A stretch of DNA of 64,000 bases. It comes from Rhodothermus marinus DSM 4252. GTDB lineage: Bacteria; Bacteroidota; Rhodothermia; Rhodothermales; Rhodothermaceae. The first letter of the stretch is position 1; every line of letters begins with the position of its first letter. Location: assembly GCF_000024845.1 (NCBI RefSeq), contig NC_013501.1:2274874-2338873 (forward strand). The letters run 5' to 3'. A program made the translations under genes and the position numbers. Positions 24,906-32,807 of this stretch are shown here, one piece after another. Under the pieces are notes generated by a model that made no database searches, was not told the origin of the DNA, and worked only from the letters and a program-made list of their open reading frames with translations.

Positions 24906-26330
24906 ATGGCTAATAACGCCCGTTACGACGTCGTGGTGATCGGGTCCGGTCCCGGCGGCTACGAGACCGCCATCCGGGCCTCCCAGCTCGGCTTCAAGAC
25001 CGCCATCATCGAAAAGAACAAGCTCGGCGGCGTCTGTCTCAACATCGGCTGCATTCCCACCAAGGCGCTGCTGAAAAGCGCCGAAATGGTGGCCGAAGCG
25101 CGTAACCTGGAGGCCTACGGGCTGAAGCTCAAGGGCGAGGTGAAGCCCGACTTTGCAAAGGTGATCGAGCGCAGCCGCGCCGTCGCCGACAAAATGAGCA
25201 GGGGCGTGGCCTTCCTGATGAAGAAAAACAAGATCGACGTCATCTGGGGACAGGCCCGCCTGGTGGGCAGGGGTAAGATCGACGTGCAGCCGTCGGTCAA
25301 CATGGACGGGGAAAAGATCGGCGAGCCGCGCACGGTCGAAGCCACACACATCATCCTGGCTACCGGCGCCCGCGCCCGCCAGATTCCGGCGCTGCCCGTC
25401 GACGGCAAAAAGATCATCACCTACAAAGAGGCCATGCTCCAGAAGGAGCAGCCCAGGCGGCTGGTGATCGTCGGGGCAGGCGCCATCGGCGTCGAGTTCG
25501 CCTACTTCTACCACCACATGGGTACCGAGGTCACGCTCATCGAGCTGATGGACCGCATCGTGCCCGTCGAGGACGCCGAGATTTCGAAGGAACTGGAGCG
25601 GGCCTACCGGAAGATGGGCATCAAGGTGATGACCGGGGCCCAGGTGGAGTCGGTCGACACGAAAGGCAAAGAGTTGAAAGTCAAGGTCAAAACGAAAAAC
25701 GGCGAGGAAGTCATCAAGGCCGATCAGGTGCTCTCGGCCGTCGGCGTGGTGGGCAACATCGAAGACCTGGGACTGGAGGACCTGGGCGTCGAGACGAAGC
25801 CCGGCCAGATCGTCGTGGACGAGTTTTACCGGACGAACGTCGAGGGTATCTACGCGATCGGCGACGTGGCCGGACCGCCCTGGCTTGCCCACAAGGCCAG
25901 CCACGAGGGGATCCTGTGCGTGGAGAAGATCGCGGGCAAAGACGTGCAGCCGCTCAACTACAACAACATTCCGGGCTGCACCTACTGCCAGCCGCAGATC
26001 GCCTCGGTGGGCTATACCGAGGAGAAGGCGCGCGAGGCCGGCTACGACATCAAGGTGGGCAAATTCCCCTTCACGGCCTCCGGCAAGGCCACAGCCCTGG
26101 GCCACACGGAGGGCTTCGTGAAGGTGATCTTCGACGCGAAGTATGGCGAGTTCCTCGGCTGCCACATCATCGGCCACGACGCCACCGAACTGATCGCCGA
26201 GGCTGTCACGGCGCGGACGCTGGAAACCACCTACCACGAAATCATCGAATCCATCCATCCGCATCCGACGCTCTCGGAGGCGATCATGGAGGCCGCCCGC
26301 GCCGCCATCGGCGAGCCGATCAACATCTGA
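24906..26330 (+). CDS. lpdA: Dihydrolipoyl dehydrogenase
   Basis: The 474-residue flavoprotein reoxidises dihydrolipoamide in the 2-oxo-acid dehydrogenase complexes and glycine cleavage system. It has the FAD-binding VVVIGSGPGGYETAIRAS, the redox disulfide in GGVCLNIGCIPTKAL, the NAD-binding VIVGAGAIGVEFAYFY, the second FAD site TNVEGIYAIGDVAG, and the His-Glu pair in HPHPTLSEAIMEA. It stands alone, not next to E1/E2 genes, and is followed 24 bp after its stop by a strong terminator. Confidence 0.97.
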   Translation: MANNARYDVVVIGSGPGGYETAIRASQLGFKTAIIEKNKLGGVCLNIGCIPTKALLKSAEMVAEARNLEAYGLKLKGEVKPDFAKVIERSRAVADKMSRGVAFLMKKNKIDVIWGQARLVGRGKIDVQPSVNMDGEKIGEPRTVEATHIILATGARARQIPALPVDGKKIITYKEAMLQKEQPRRLVIVGAGAIGVEFAYFYHHMGTEVTLIELMDRIVPVEDAEISKELERAYRKMGIKVMTGAQVESVDTKGKELKVKVKTKNGEEVIKADQVLSAVGVVGNIEDLGLEDLGVETKPGQIVVDEFYRTNVEGIYAIGDVAGPPWLAHKASHEGILCVEKIAGKDVQPLNYNNIPGCTYCQPQIASVGYTEEKAREAGYDIKVGKFPFTASGKATALGHTEGFVKVIFDAKYGEFLGCHIIGHDATELIAEAVTARTLETTYHEIIESIHPHPTLSEAIMEAARAAIGEPINI

Positions 26331-26351
26331 AACGACCCGTTGCAGCAATGC

Positions 26352-26388
26352 AGAGCCCCGGCGCTCAGGTGCCGGGGCTTTTTCTTTT
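26352..26388 (+). terminator. Intrinsic terminator after lpdA
   Basis: A perfect 9 bp stem (AGCCCCGGC, 26354-26362, with GCCGGGGCT, 26371-26379) with an 8 nt loop is followed by a T-rich tract. Confidence 0.93.
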
Positions 26389-26392
26389 CGTA

Positions 26393-26400
26393 TATTTTTG
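26393..26400 (+). promoter_or_regulatory. Candidate Bacteroidota -7 box upstream of the cyclase-family gene
   Basis: TATTTTTG fits TAnnTTTG and is placed 14 bp before the ATG at 26414, just after the lpdA terminator. The surrounding T-rich sequence makes a chance match quite possible; if it is the promoter, the transcript would be nearly leaderless or start translation at the internal ATG at 26435. Confidence 0.3.
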
Positions 26401-26413
26401 ACGAAGCAGGCAC

Positions 26414-27256
26414 ATGAACCAGCCGAATCACGCCATGCGTCGCCTTGCGCTGCTGTTTCTGCTGCTCGGAGCGGGTTGCCGGCCGCAACCGGAAGCGCCG
26501 CCGGCCACGCTGACCACGTTGCCCCCGCCGGGCTACGAAGTGCTCGACCTGAGCTACGCCTACGACGACTCGACGATCTACTGGCCCACGGCCGAGGGCT
26601 TCCAGCTTCGCATCGACCACCGGGGCTACACGGAGGCCGGCTACTACTACGAAGCGAACACTTTCTGTACGGCCGAGCACGGCGGCACGCACATCGACGC
26701 GCCCGTGCATTTTGCCGAGGGCAAGTGGAGTGTGGACGAGATCCCGCTCGACCGGCTCATGGGGCCGGCCGTGGTGATCGACGTGTCGGAAAAAGCGCTG
26801 GCCGATCGGGACTACCAGATTCAGGTGGCCGACTTCGAGGCCTGGGAGGCCACGCATGGACCGATTCCCGAAGGCGCCATCGTGCTGCTGCGCACCGGCT
26901 ACGGCCGGTTCTGGCCCGACCGCGTGCGCTACATGGGCACCGATGCGCGTGGACCGGAGGCCGTCGCGCAGCTGCACTTCCCCGGCCTGCACCCCGACGC
27001 TGCCCGCTGGCTGCTCGAAAACCGCCGGCCTAAAGCCGTAGGCATCGACACGCCCAGCATCGATTACGGCCAGTCCACGCGCTTTGAGACACACCAGATA
27101 CTCTTTGCCGAGAACGTCCCGGCCTTCGAGAACGTGGCGCACCTGGACCGCCTGCCGCCGCGCGGGGCCCTGCTGATCGCCCTTCCGATGAAAATCCGCC
27201 GCGGTAGCGGTGGTCCGCTGCGTATTCTGGCGCTGGTGCCCTCGGAGGCGTCTTAA
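26414..27256 (+). CDS. Cyclase-family metal-dependent hydrolase, lipoprotein
   Basis: The 280-residue protein belongs to the cyclase/kynurenine formamidase family. The metal-binding signature HGGTHIDAPVHF (about residues 96-107) is intact, as are VLDLSYAYDDSTIYWP near the N-terminus and VGIDTPSIDYG. Family members hydrolyse N-formylkynurenine, isatin or other amides, typically with zinc or manganese. A lipobox (LLGAGC) after a hydrophobic stretch indicates an exported, lipid-anchored form. Start choice is uncertain: the ATG at 26414 or the internal ATG at 26435, which gives a tighter lipoprotein signal. The presence of tryptophanase in the window makes a link to tryptophan catabolism tempting, but the genes are far apart. 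Confidence 0.88.
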   Translation: MNQPNHAMRRLALLFLLLGAGCRPQPEAPPATLTTLPPPGYEVLDLSYAYDDSTIYWPTAEGFQLRIDHRGYTEAGYYYEANTFCTAEHGGTHIDAPVHFAEGKWSVDEIPLDRLMGPAVVIDVSEKALADRDYQIQVADFEAWEATHGPIPEGAIVLLRTGYGRFWPDRVRYMGTDARGPEAVAQLHFPGLHPDAARWLLENRRPKAVGIDTPSIDYGQSTRFETHQILFAENVPAFENVAHLDRLPPRGALLIALPMKIRRGSGGPLRILALVPSEAS

Positions 27257-27345
27257 CCGATGCGTGCATACCTCCTTCTCAGCAGACGACGGTGCTCTAC
27301 GCAACGGGCAGCTTTACGACCTGACAGGCGGAGGCCCCGCCTCTG

Positions 27346-27388
27346 TACGTAAAACACACGGGGCCGCCGGCCCGTAGCCGACGGCCCC
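27346..27388 (-). terminator. Probable terminator downstream of the acyl-CoA dehydrogenase
   Basis: On the minus strand an 8 bp stem (27381-27388 with 27358-27365) with a GC-rich 15 nt loop is followed by TGTGTTTTA, a moderate T tract. It lies 27 bp after the acyl-CoA dehydrogenase stop and could slow both convergent transcripts. Confidence 0.5.
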
Positions 27389-27414
27389 GCATGGAGGCAT
27401 CCCCCGAAAAACCG

Positions 27415-29436
27415 CTACGCTTCGGAGCGGGCGGCTGACGATTCAGCGGGGGCCCCATCGCCGCCCGCCGTCACGTAACGGTCGCCCGGGAACTGCTTGA
27501 TATGCTCTTTCTGCACGGGCTTGCCTGTCCCTTTGGCCACCGGCGAAGCCTCGTGGATGTAGTAGTCGCGGTTGGGCAGCGTGTCGACGTACCGCAACGT
27601 AGCCTGTGCGGCCCGACGCATGCTCTCGTCGGCGTTGCGCCGCAACAGACCCAGGTTCTGCTGGATGCGAATTTCCAGTAGGTCGAACAGGTGCTCGAAG
27701 GCGGCCCGGTCCTTTTCGAAGGCCACGCCGGAGGCGCCTTTGCGGAGCTGACGGTCCATGTCCGATAGCGCCGCGCTCAGCGCGAACAGATACATGGCGT
27801 TGTCGGCCAGGCGTGCCTGCTGCGCCTGCCGGGTCACGATGGCATCGCCCTCCCACTTGCTCAACAGCTTGAAGTAGTGCGAGTGCTGCTGCACCAGACG
27901 GGCCAGGCGGTCGGCCCAGGGGCGCAGGCTCGGATGCATGCGGCGGATGCGGGGCGCTTCGGGCCGGATGCCCAGGAACAGCTCGGCCGCCAGCGGCAGT
28001 GCCCGCTTCAGCAGACGCGGATTGAACGCATTACTGACAATGCGCTGCAGGTTCTCCACAGGCGACTGGTCGCGATCCCAGCCCAGCGCCTGCTTGATGG
28101 CCAGCATCTGCTCGGCAAGCTGCTTACCGCCATAGGCGAAGATGTAGGACTGCATCACCTCGTTCGCCCCCTCCACAATGCGATGAATGCGGTGGTCGCG
28201 CCAGACCCGCTCCAGTTCGTTTTCGGTCATGTAGCCCTCGCCGCCCATGATCTGCATCGCCTCGTCGATCACCTCCCAGCCCATCTGCGAGCAGAAGACC
28301 TTGGCGGCGGCCGTCTCGATCATAATGTCTTTATCCTGACGGTCGAGCATGCCCGTGACCATGTAGAGCATAGCCCGCATGCCATAGGTCAGCGCCGCCA
28401 TCTTGGCGATCTTCTGCTGCACGGCCTCGAAGTCGGCAAGCGGGCGGCCGAACTGGTAGCGGGTCTGCGCCCACTTCGTGCTCTGCTCCATGGCCCAGGT
28501 GGCCCCGCCCAGCACGCCAGCCGACAGCGTGCAGCGCCCGTAGTTGAGACAGCTCAACGCCACGTTCAGGCCTTTGCCCTCTTTGTAGAGAAGGTTTTCG
28601 CGGGGGACCTTTACGTTCGTGAAGCGGATGCGGGCCTGCCAGGTGCCCCGGATCCCGGCCTTGCTGCGGTTCTTCTCGAACACGTCCACGCCCTCCATGT
28701 CGGGCGTGACGATCAACGCCGTCACCCGGTCTTCCTCCTTGCCGGTTTTCGGGTTCTTCAGGCGCTGCTTGGCCATCACGGTCAGCACCCCGGCCAGCGC
28801 GCCCGAAGTGGACCACTTCTTCTCGCCGTTCAGGATGTAGTAGGTACCGTCCTCGCTCAGCTCGCAGCGGGTCTGCTGACCGGCCGCGTCCGAGCCCACG
28901 TTCGGCTCCGAAAGGCAGAAGGCGGCCAGTTTTTCCCGGGCGACGATCGGCAGATATTTCCGCTTCTGCTCCTCGGTCCCGAACAGCATGATGGCCTTGC
29001 AGCCGATCGACTGGTGGGCCGAGACGACCACGGCCGTCGAGGCGCAGTAACGGCCGATCAGCTCCAACACGCGGTTGTAGCTGGTCACGCCGAGCCCCAG
29101 GCCACCGTATTCCTCGGGGATGGTCAGCCCCATCACGCCCATCTCGAAGAGGCGCTCCAGCACCCAGTCCGGGATGTACTGCTCCTGGTCGATCAGAATG
29201 GAGGGATGTTCGTTTTTGAGGTAGGCTTCCAGCTCGGCCAGCAGCGCGTCACACTTTTCCCGCTCCTCTTTCGACTCCTCGGGATACGGGAAGACCAGAT
29301 CCTCCCGAAAACGTCCCCAGAAAAGGTTTTTCATGAAGCCCATTTCTTCGGGCTCCGGGCCCAGCATGGCCTCGATATCCTCAATCATCCGGCGGTCCTG
29401 CGCCGAGATGCCCTTCAGACGACTCAGTAACGACAT
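27415..29436 (-). CDS. Acyl-CoA dehydrogenase (VLCAD/ACAD9-like long form)
   Basis: The 673-residue flavoprotein is longer than the usual 380-residue acyl-CoA dehydrogenase. The core (about residues 100-460) contains CLSEPNVGSDAAGQQTRCEL, the FAD-binding ILNGEKKWSTSGALAG, RCTLSAGVLGGATWAMEQS, MQIMGGEGYMTENELERVWRD and the catalytic-base region IVEGANEVMQ. The extra C-terminal helical domain of about 200 residues is that of very-long-chain dehydrogenases, which are membrane-associated. The reaction is alpha,beta-dehydrogenation of acyl-CoA in beta-oxidation, passing electrons to ETF. It stands alone, divergent from pyrF. Confidence 0.93.
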   Translation of the reverse strand: MSLLSRLKGISAQDRRMIEDIEAMLGPEPEEMGFMKNLFWGRFREDLVFPYPEESKEEREKCDALLAELEAYLKNEHPSILIDQEQYIPDWVLERLFEMGVMGLTIPEEYGGLGLGVTSYNRVLELIGRYCASTAVVVSAHQSIGCKAIMLFGTEEQKRKYLPIVAREKLAAFCLSEPNVGSDAAGQQTRCELSEDGTYYILNGEKKWSTSGALAGVLTVMAKQRLKNPKTGKEEDRVTALIVTPDMEGVDVFEKNRSKAGIRGTWQARIRFTNVKVPRENLLYKEGKGLNVALSCLNYGRCTLSAGVLGGATWAMEQSTKWAQTRYQFGRPLADFEAVQQKIAKMAALTYGMRAMLYMVTGMLDRQDKDIMIETAAAKVFCSQMGWEVIDEAMQIMGGEGYMTENELERVWRDHRIHRIVEGANEVMQSYIFAYGGKQLAEQMLAIKQALGWDRDQSPVENLQRIVSNAFNPRLLKRALPLAAELFLGIRPEAPRIRRMHPSLRPWADRLARLVQQHSHYFKLLSKWEGDAIVTRQAQQARLADNAMYLFALSAALSDMDRQLRKGASGVAFEKDRAAFEHLFDLLEIRIQQNLGLLRRNADESMRRAAQATLRYVDTLPNRDYYIHEASPVAKGTGKPVQKEHIKQFPGDRYVTAGGDGAPAESSAARSEA

Positions 29437-29608
29437 GGCTGCTACGGTTTGATTTTCCAGTGGAAAGCGCTTCCGAAATTAACAAGCAAAAAAGGCGCCT
29501 GTTACGGACGCTTAAAGCCAACCTTCCAGCAAAAAGCAGGGTTCCGGCCTTCGCCGTTAAAAATCCGGATCTTTTCCGGCAATTCGCGCGGGCCATTGCC
29601 CGGCGTCG

Positions 29609-29616
29609 TATCTTTG
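29609..29616 (+). promoter_or_regulatory. Candidate Bacteroidota -7 box for pyrF
   Basis: TATCTTTG is an exact TAnnTTTG match 28 bp before the pyrF start, in the 208 bp divergent gap between the acyl-CoA dehydrogenase and pyrF. A weak TTCG stands about 22 bp upstream where TTTG would be expected. No gene or RNA was recognised in the rest of the gap. Confidence 0.5.
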
Positions 29617-29644
29617 ACTTCAACTTCCAGAAGGTGCTACTGTT

Positions 29645-30463
29645 ATGACGTTTACCGACCGCCTGCGCGCGCTGCAGCGTCGCAAACAGACCGTTCTGTG
29701 TGTGGGACTCGATCCGGATCCGGCCCGGCTTCCCCGGCCGCTTCGCGGCGAGTCGAATCCGGCTACGGCCGTGCGTACGTTCCTGCAGCAGATCATCGAC
29801 GCCACCCGCCACGTGGCCTGCGCCTACAAGCTGAACCTGGCCTTCTTCGAAGCGCTCGGGCGCGACGGCTGGCCGGTACTGGAGGCGACGCTGCAGTACA
29901 TGCCTGACGACGTCGTGACGATCGCCGACGGCAAACGCGGCGACATCGGCTCGTCGGCCCGGTTTTATGCCCGCGCCGTGTTCGAGCTGCTGCCGTTCGA
30001 CGCCTGCACGGTCTCGCCCTACATGGGACGCGACGCGGTGGCGCCGTTTCTGGAGTACGAAGGACGTGCGGCTTTCGTGCTGACGCGCACGTCCAACCCA
30101 GGCGCCCGCGACTTTCAGGAGCGTCGCTGCGACGGCGAGCCGCTCTACCTGGCGGTCGCCCGTGCCGTTGCCCGCTGGAGTCAGGAGCTGCCGGGCACGG
30201 CCGGTCTGGTGGTGGGCGCGACCGACGCGTACGCGCTGGCGGCCGTGCACCTGGCCTGTGCGGGGCTGCCGCTGTTGATTCCCGGCGTCGGTGCGCAGGG
30301 CGGCGCCATTGACCCCATCCTGCAGGTGGCACGGCGCAGTCCGGTGCTGGTCAACAGCAGCCGGCAGATCCTCTACGCCTCGGACCGCAGTGATTTTGCC
30401 GAAGCAGCCGCCCGCGAGGCCGAAGCGCTCCGCGACCAGTTGCTGGAAGCCTGTCCGAGCTGA
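29645..30463 (+). CDS. pyrF: Orotidine 5'-phosphate decarboxylase, type 2
   Basis: The 272-residue enzyme carries out the last step of UMP synthesis. It begins TVLCVGLDPDPARLP and has the type 2 catalytic signature IADGKRGDIGSSA, where the Lys and Asp of the usual DxKxxD arrangement lie, followed by TVSPYMGRDAVAPF and LLIPGVGAQGG. The type 2 family is typical of Bacteroidota, Actinobacteria and Myxococcota. It is followed after 46 bp by the DUF2851 gene. The other pyrimidine genes in this window, carA and carB, are 27 kb away. Confidence 0.95.
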   Translation: MTFTDRLRALQRRKQTVLCVGLDPDPARLPRPLRGESNPATAVRTFLQQIIDATRHVACAYKLNLAFFEALGRDGWPVLEATLQYMPDDVVTIADGKRGDIGSSARFYARAVFELLPFDACTVSPYMGRDAVAPFLEYEGRAAFVLTRTSNPGARDFQERRCDGEPLYLAVARAVARWSQELPGTAGLVVGATDAYALAAVHLACAGLPLLIPGVGAQGGAIDPILQVARRSPVLVNSSRQILYASDRSDFAEAAAREAEALRDQLLEACPS

Positions 30464-30509
30464 CGTTGCAACGAGCGGCGTCCTGTGTCTTTCTACAAAA
30501 ACGCCGCAC

Positions 30510-31787
30510 ATGCACGGGCGCCCTCCCGAAGCGCTGCTGCACGACCTGTGGGCCCACGGGCTGCTGGCCACCAGGCCGCTCCGGACGACGACGGGCGAAT
30601 CGGTGCAGATTCTCCATCCCGGCGAGGCCAACGCCGAGGCCGGTCCGGACTTTCTCGACGCCTGTCTGCTGATCGACGGCACGCGCTGGTATGGCGGCGT
30701 CGAGCTGCACGTTCGCTCCGCCGAGTGGACGGCACACGGCCATCACCGCGACCCGCGCTACAACAGCGTGATCCTGCACGTGGTGCTCGAAGCAGACGCC
30801 GCCACCGGCCGCCTCCGCCGCGCCGACGGCACGCCGCTGCCCGAACTGGTGCTGGCCCCCTATCTTTCTCGACCAATCCGGGAGCTGCTCTTTGCCTTCT
30901 ACCGTCGCCCGCGTCAGTCCCTGCCCTGCGCTCCGCAGTGGAGCGCCGTGCCGGAGGCCGTGCGCACGTCCTGGCTCGAAGCGCTGGGCTGGCAACGACT
31001 GCGGGAGCGCGCCGGCAACATTCGCCGGCGATTGCAGGAAGTCCCGCCCGACCAGGTGCTCTACGAGCTGCTCCTGACCGCACTGGGGTATGCCCCCAAT
31101 GCCGAGCCCATGCGGATGCTGGCCGAGCGGCTGCCGCTGGCCGTGCTGCGTACGCTACCCACGGCCGAGGACGTCGAAGCGGCCCTGCTGGGTGCGGCCG
31201 GATTGCTGGAAGGACTTCCCTCCGATCGTCTGTTTACGGCCACGCGTTGCGAGACGCTGCGCGCCCGTTTTGCCCGGATGCAACCGGATCTGAACGTTGC
31301 GCCTCTGCCCGCGCTGCTCTGGCAACGCGGCGGATTGCGCCCGGCCAATCGTCCCGAGCGCCGTCTGTTGCAGGCGGCCGCCTGGCTGGCACCCGACGGA
31401 TGGTTGCGTCAGGATCCGGTCGCCCGGCTCGAAGCGGCATTTCAGCAACCGCAACCGCTGACCGCCCTGCGCCGGCTGCTCCGTCCGTCCGGCACGCGCG
31501 TCGCTCCGGGCCGCCAGCGCCTCGATCTTCTGCTGCTGAACGCGATCGTGCCCTTTCTGCTGGCACGCAACGCCGCGCTTGCGCCCCGGCTCATCGCGCT
31601 GCTGCAGGCCCTGCCTCCCGAGCGGGATCGGATCACCCGTCGCTTTGCCCGGCCGGGCTACCTTCCGCCCGATGCGTTTTTTTCGCAGGCCCTTCACCAG
31701 CTCTACCGAAAATATTGCCAGCAATTGCGCTGTCTGCAGTGTGCGATCGGACGCTATCTGATTGATTTTGATGCAGACCATCCGTAG
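30510..31787 (+). CDS. DUF2851-family protein
   Basis: The 425-residue protein matches DUF2851 by its N-terminal PPEALLHDLWAHGLL, LHPGEANAEAGPDFLDACLL and GGVELHVRSAEWTAHGHHRD, and by the C-terminal cysteine-containing CQQLRCLQCAIGRYLI, where three cysteines could hold a metal. The family is common in Bacteroidota and Chlorobi and has no known function; the N-terminal region with conserved Glu, Asp and His residues looks nuclease-like to me, which is only an inference. The ATG at 30510 gives the family start. Confidence 0.88.
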   Translation: MHGRPPEALLHDLWAHGLLATRPLRTTTGESVQILHPGEANAEAGPDFLDACLLIDGTRWYGGVELHVRSAEWTAHGHHRDPRYNSVILHVVLEADAATGRLRRADGTPLPELVLAPYLSRPIRELLFAFYRRPRQSLPCAPQWSAVPEAVRTSWLEALGWQRLRERAGNIRRRLQEVPPDQVLYELLLTALGYAPNAEPMRMLAERLPLAVLRTLPTAEDVEAALLGAAGLLEGLPSDRLFTATRCETLRARFARMQPDLNVAPLPALLWQRGGLRPANRPERRLLQAAAWLAPDGWLRQDPVARLEAAFQQPQPLTALRRLLRPSGTRVAPGRQRLDLLLLNAIVPFLLARNAALAPRLIALLQALPPERDRITRRFARPGYLPPDAFFSQALHQLYRKYCQQLRCLQCAIGRYLIDFDADHP

Positions 31788-31862
31788 GATTTTAGAAGCT
31801 ACATTTTCAGTCGATTATTGAGGGGAGCATCGTGGGCCGTTAATTCGTTGCATCGAAAAGCC

Positions 31863-32807
31863 ATGCGTTCCCCCGGGCCGTCGTTGACCATGCAAAATCC
31901 CACAACACCGTCGGGGCGGCCGGTGCCCGCCACCCGCTTTCAGGCGAACCTGAACGTTCGCTTCCCACCGCTTCCCCGCACAGCCACCGAAGTGGCCCGC
32001 CTGCTCAGCGACGATACGGCCGAGCCCAACCTGGAAAAGCTGATCGAGATCGTCCACGCCGACCCCATCGTCACGCAGCTGGTGCTCCGACGCATCAACT
32101 CGGCGTACTACGGCCTGCGGCGACGCATCACCGAAATCCAGAAGGCCATCGCCCTGCTGGGCTTTCTGGAGGTCAGCAACATCGTGTTGACGGCCGCCAT
32201 GCTGCAGCTGCGCGAGGCCGTCTCCAACCCCGAGCAGGAGCATATTTTCGAGGATCTGATGCGGCTGAGCGTCGGCGGTGCCATCTATGCGCAGCGTCTG
32301 GCGCAGTGGCTGGGCCTCCCCTTTGCGCGTCGCGTTTTTACTACCGGTCTGCTGCATACCAGCGGCCGTCTGATTCTGCTCTACAACCGGCCCGACGACT
32401 ACGAAGCGCTCTGGTACACGAACGAAGAAGGAGCCCTGCCGTCGGCCGACGCCGAACGCACGATCTTCGGGGTCAGCTATCTGGAGTTGAACGAGCAGGC
32501 GGCGAAGGAGTGGAATTTGCCCGAGGAACTGGGAGTGGTGCTGGGGAAACTGGAGACGCCCAAAGAACTGTCGACACCCGAACTGAAAACCCAGGCGGCC
32601 CTGGTGGCTACCGGAAGCGCTGTGGCCGAGCAACTCCACCTGGCACACAGCGAAACCGTCCTGCTTCCCGAACAGGCCCGTCTATTGCTGGGTTATACCC
32701 TTACCGAAGCGCAGATCGTCGAGCGGCTCCAGGCCGAACGCGACGACGTGGAACGCTACCTCCATATGTTGCTGAAAGGAAACGGGCACGGAAACGACGA
32801 AGCCTAA
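31863..32807 (+). CDS. HDOD-domain signalling protein
   Basis: The 314-residue product has an HDOD domain (about residues 25-225): PPLPRTATEVARLLSDD, LEKLIEIVHADPIVTQLVLR, RRINSAYYGLRRRITEIQKA and IALLGFLEVSNIVLTAAM. HDOD proteins lack the catalytic His-Asp of HD phosphohydrolases and act as regulatory adaptors in signalling, motility and stress. There is no response-regulator or GGDEF/EAL partner fused or adjacent. Starts at 31863 and 31890 are both plausible. The gene overlaps the convergent TonB-receptor gene by 4 bp. Confidence 0.87.
   Translation: MRSPGPSLTMQNPTTPSGRPVPATRFQANLNVRFPPLPRTATEVARLLSDDTAEPNLEKLIEIVHADPIVTQLVLRRINSAYYGLRRRITEIQKAIALLGFLEVSNIVLTAAMLQLREAVSNPEQEHIFEDLMRLSVGGAIYAQRLAQWLGLPFARRVFTTGLLHTSGRLILLYNRPDDYEALWYTNEEGALPSADAERTIFGVSYLELNEQAAKEWNLPEELGVVLGKLETPKELSTPELKTQAALVATGSAVAEQLHLAHSETVLLPEQARLLLGYTLTEAQIVERLQAERDDVERYLHMLLKGNGHGNDEA

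Noticed and set aside
29460-29648. 62-codon plus-strand frame between the acyl-CoA dehydrogenase and pyrF (MESASEINKQKRRLL...)
   Set aside because: It has no ribosome site, overlaps the candidate pyrF promoter and the pyrF start, and matches nothing I recognise.
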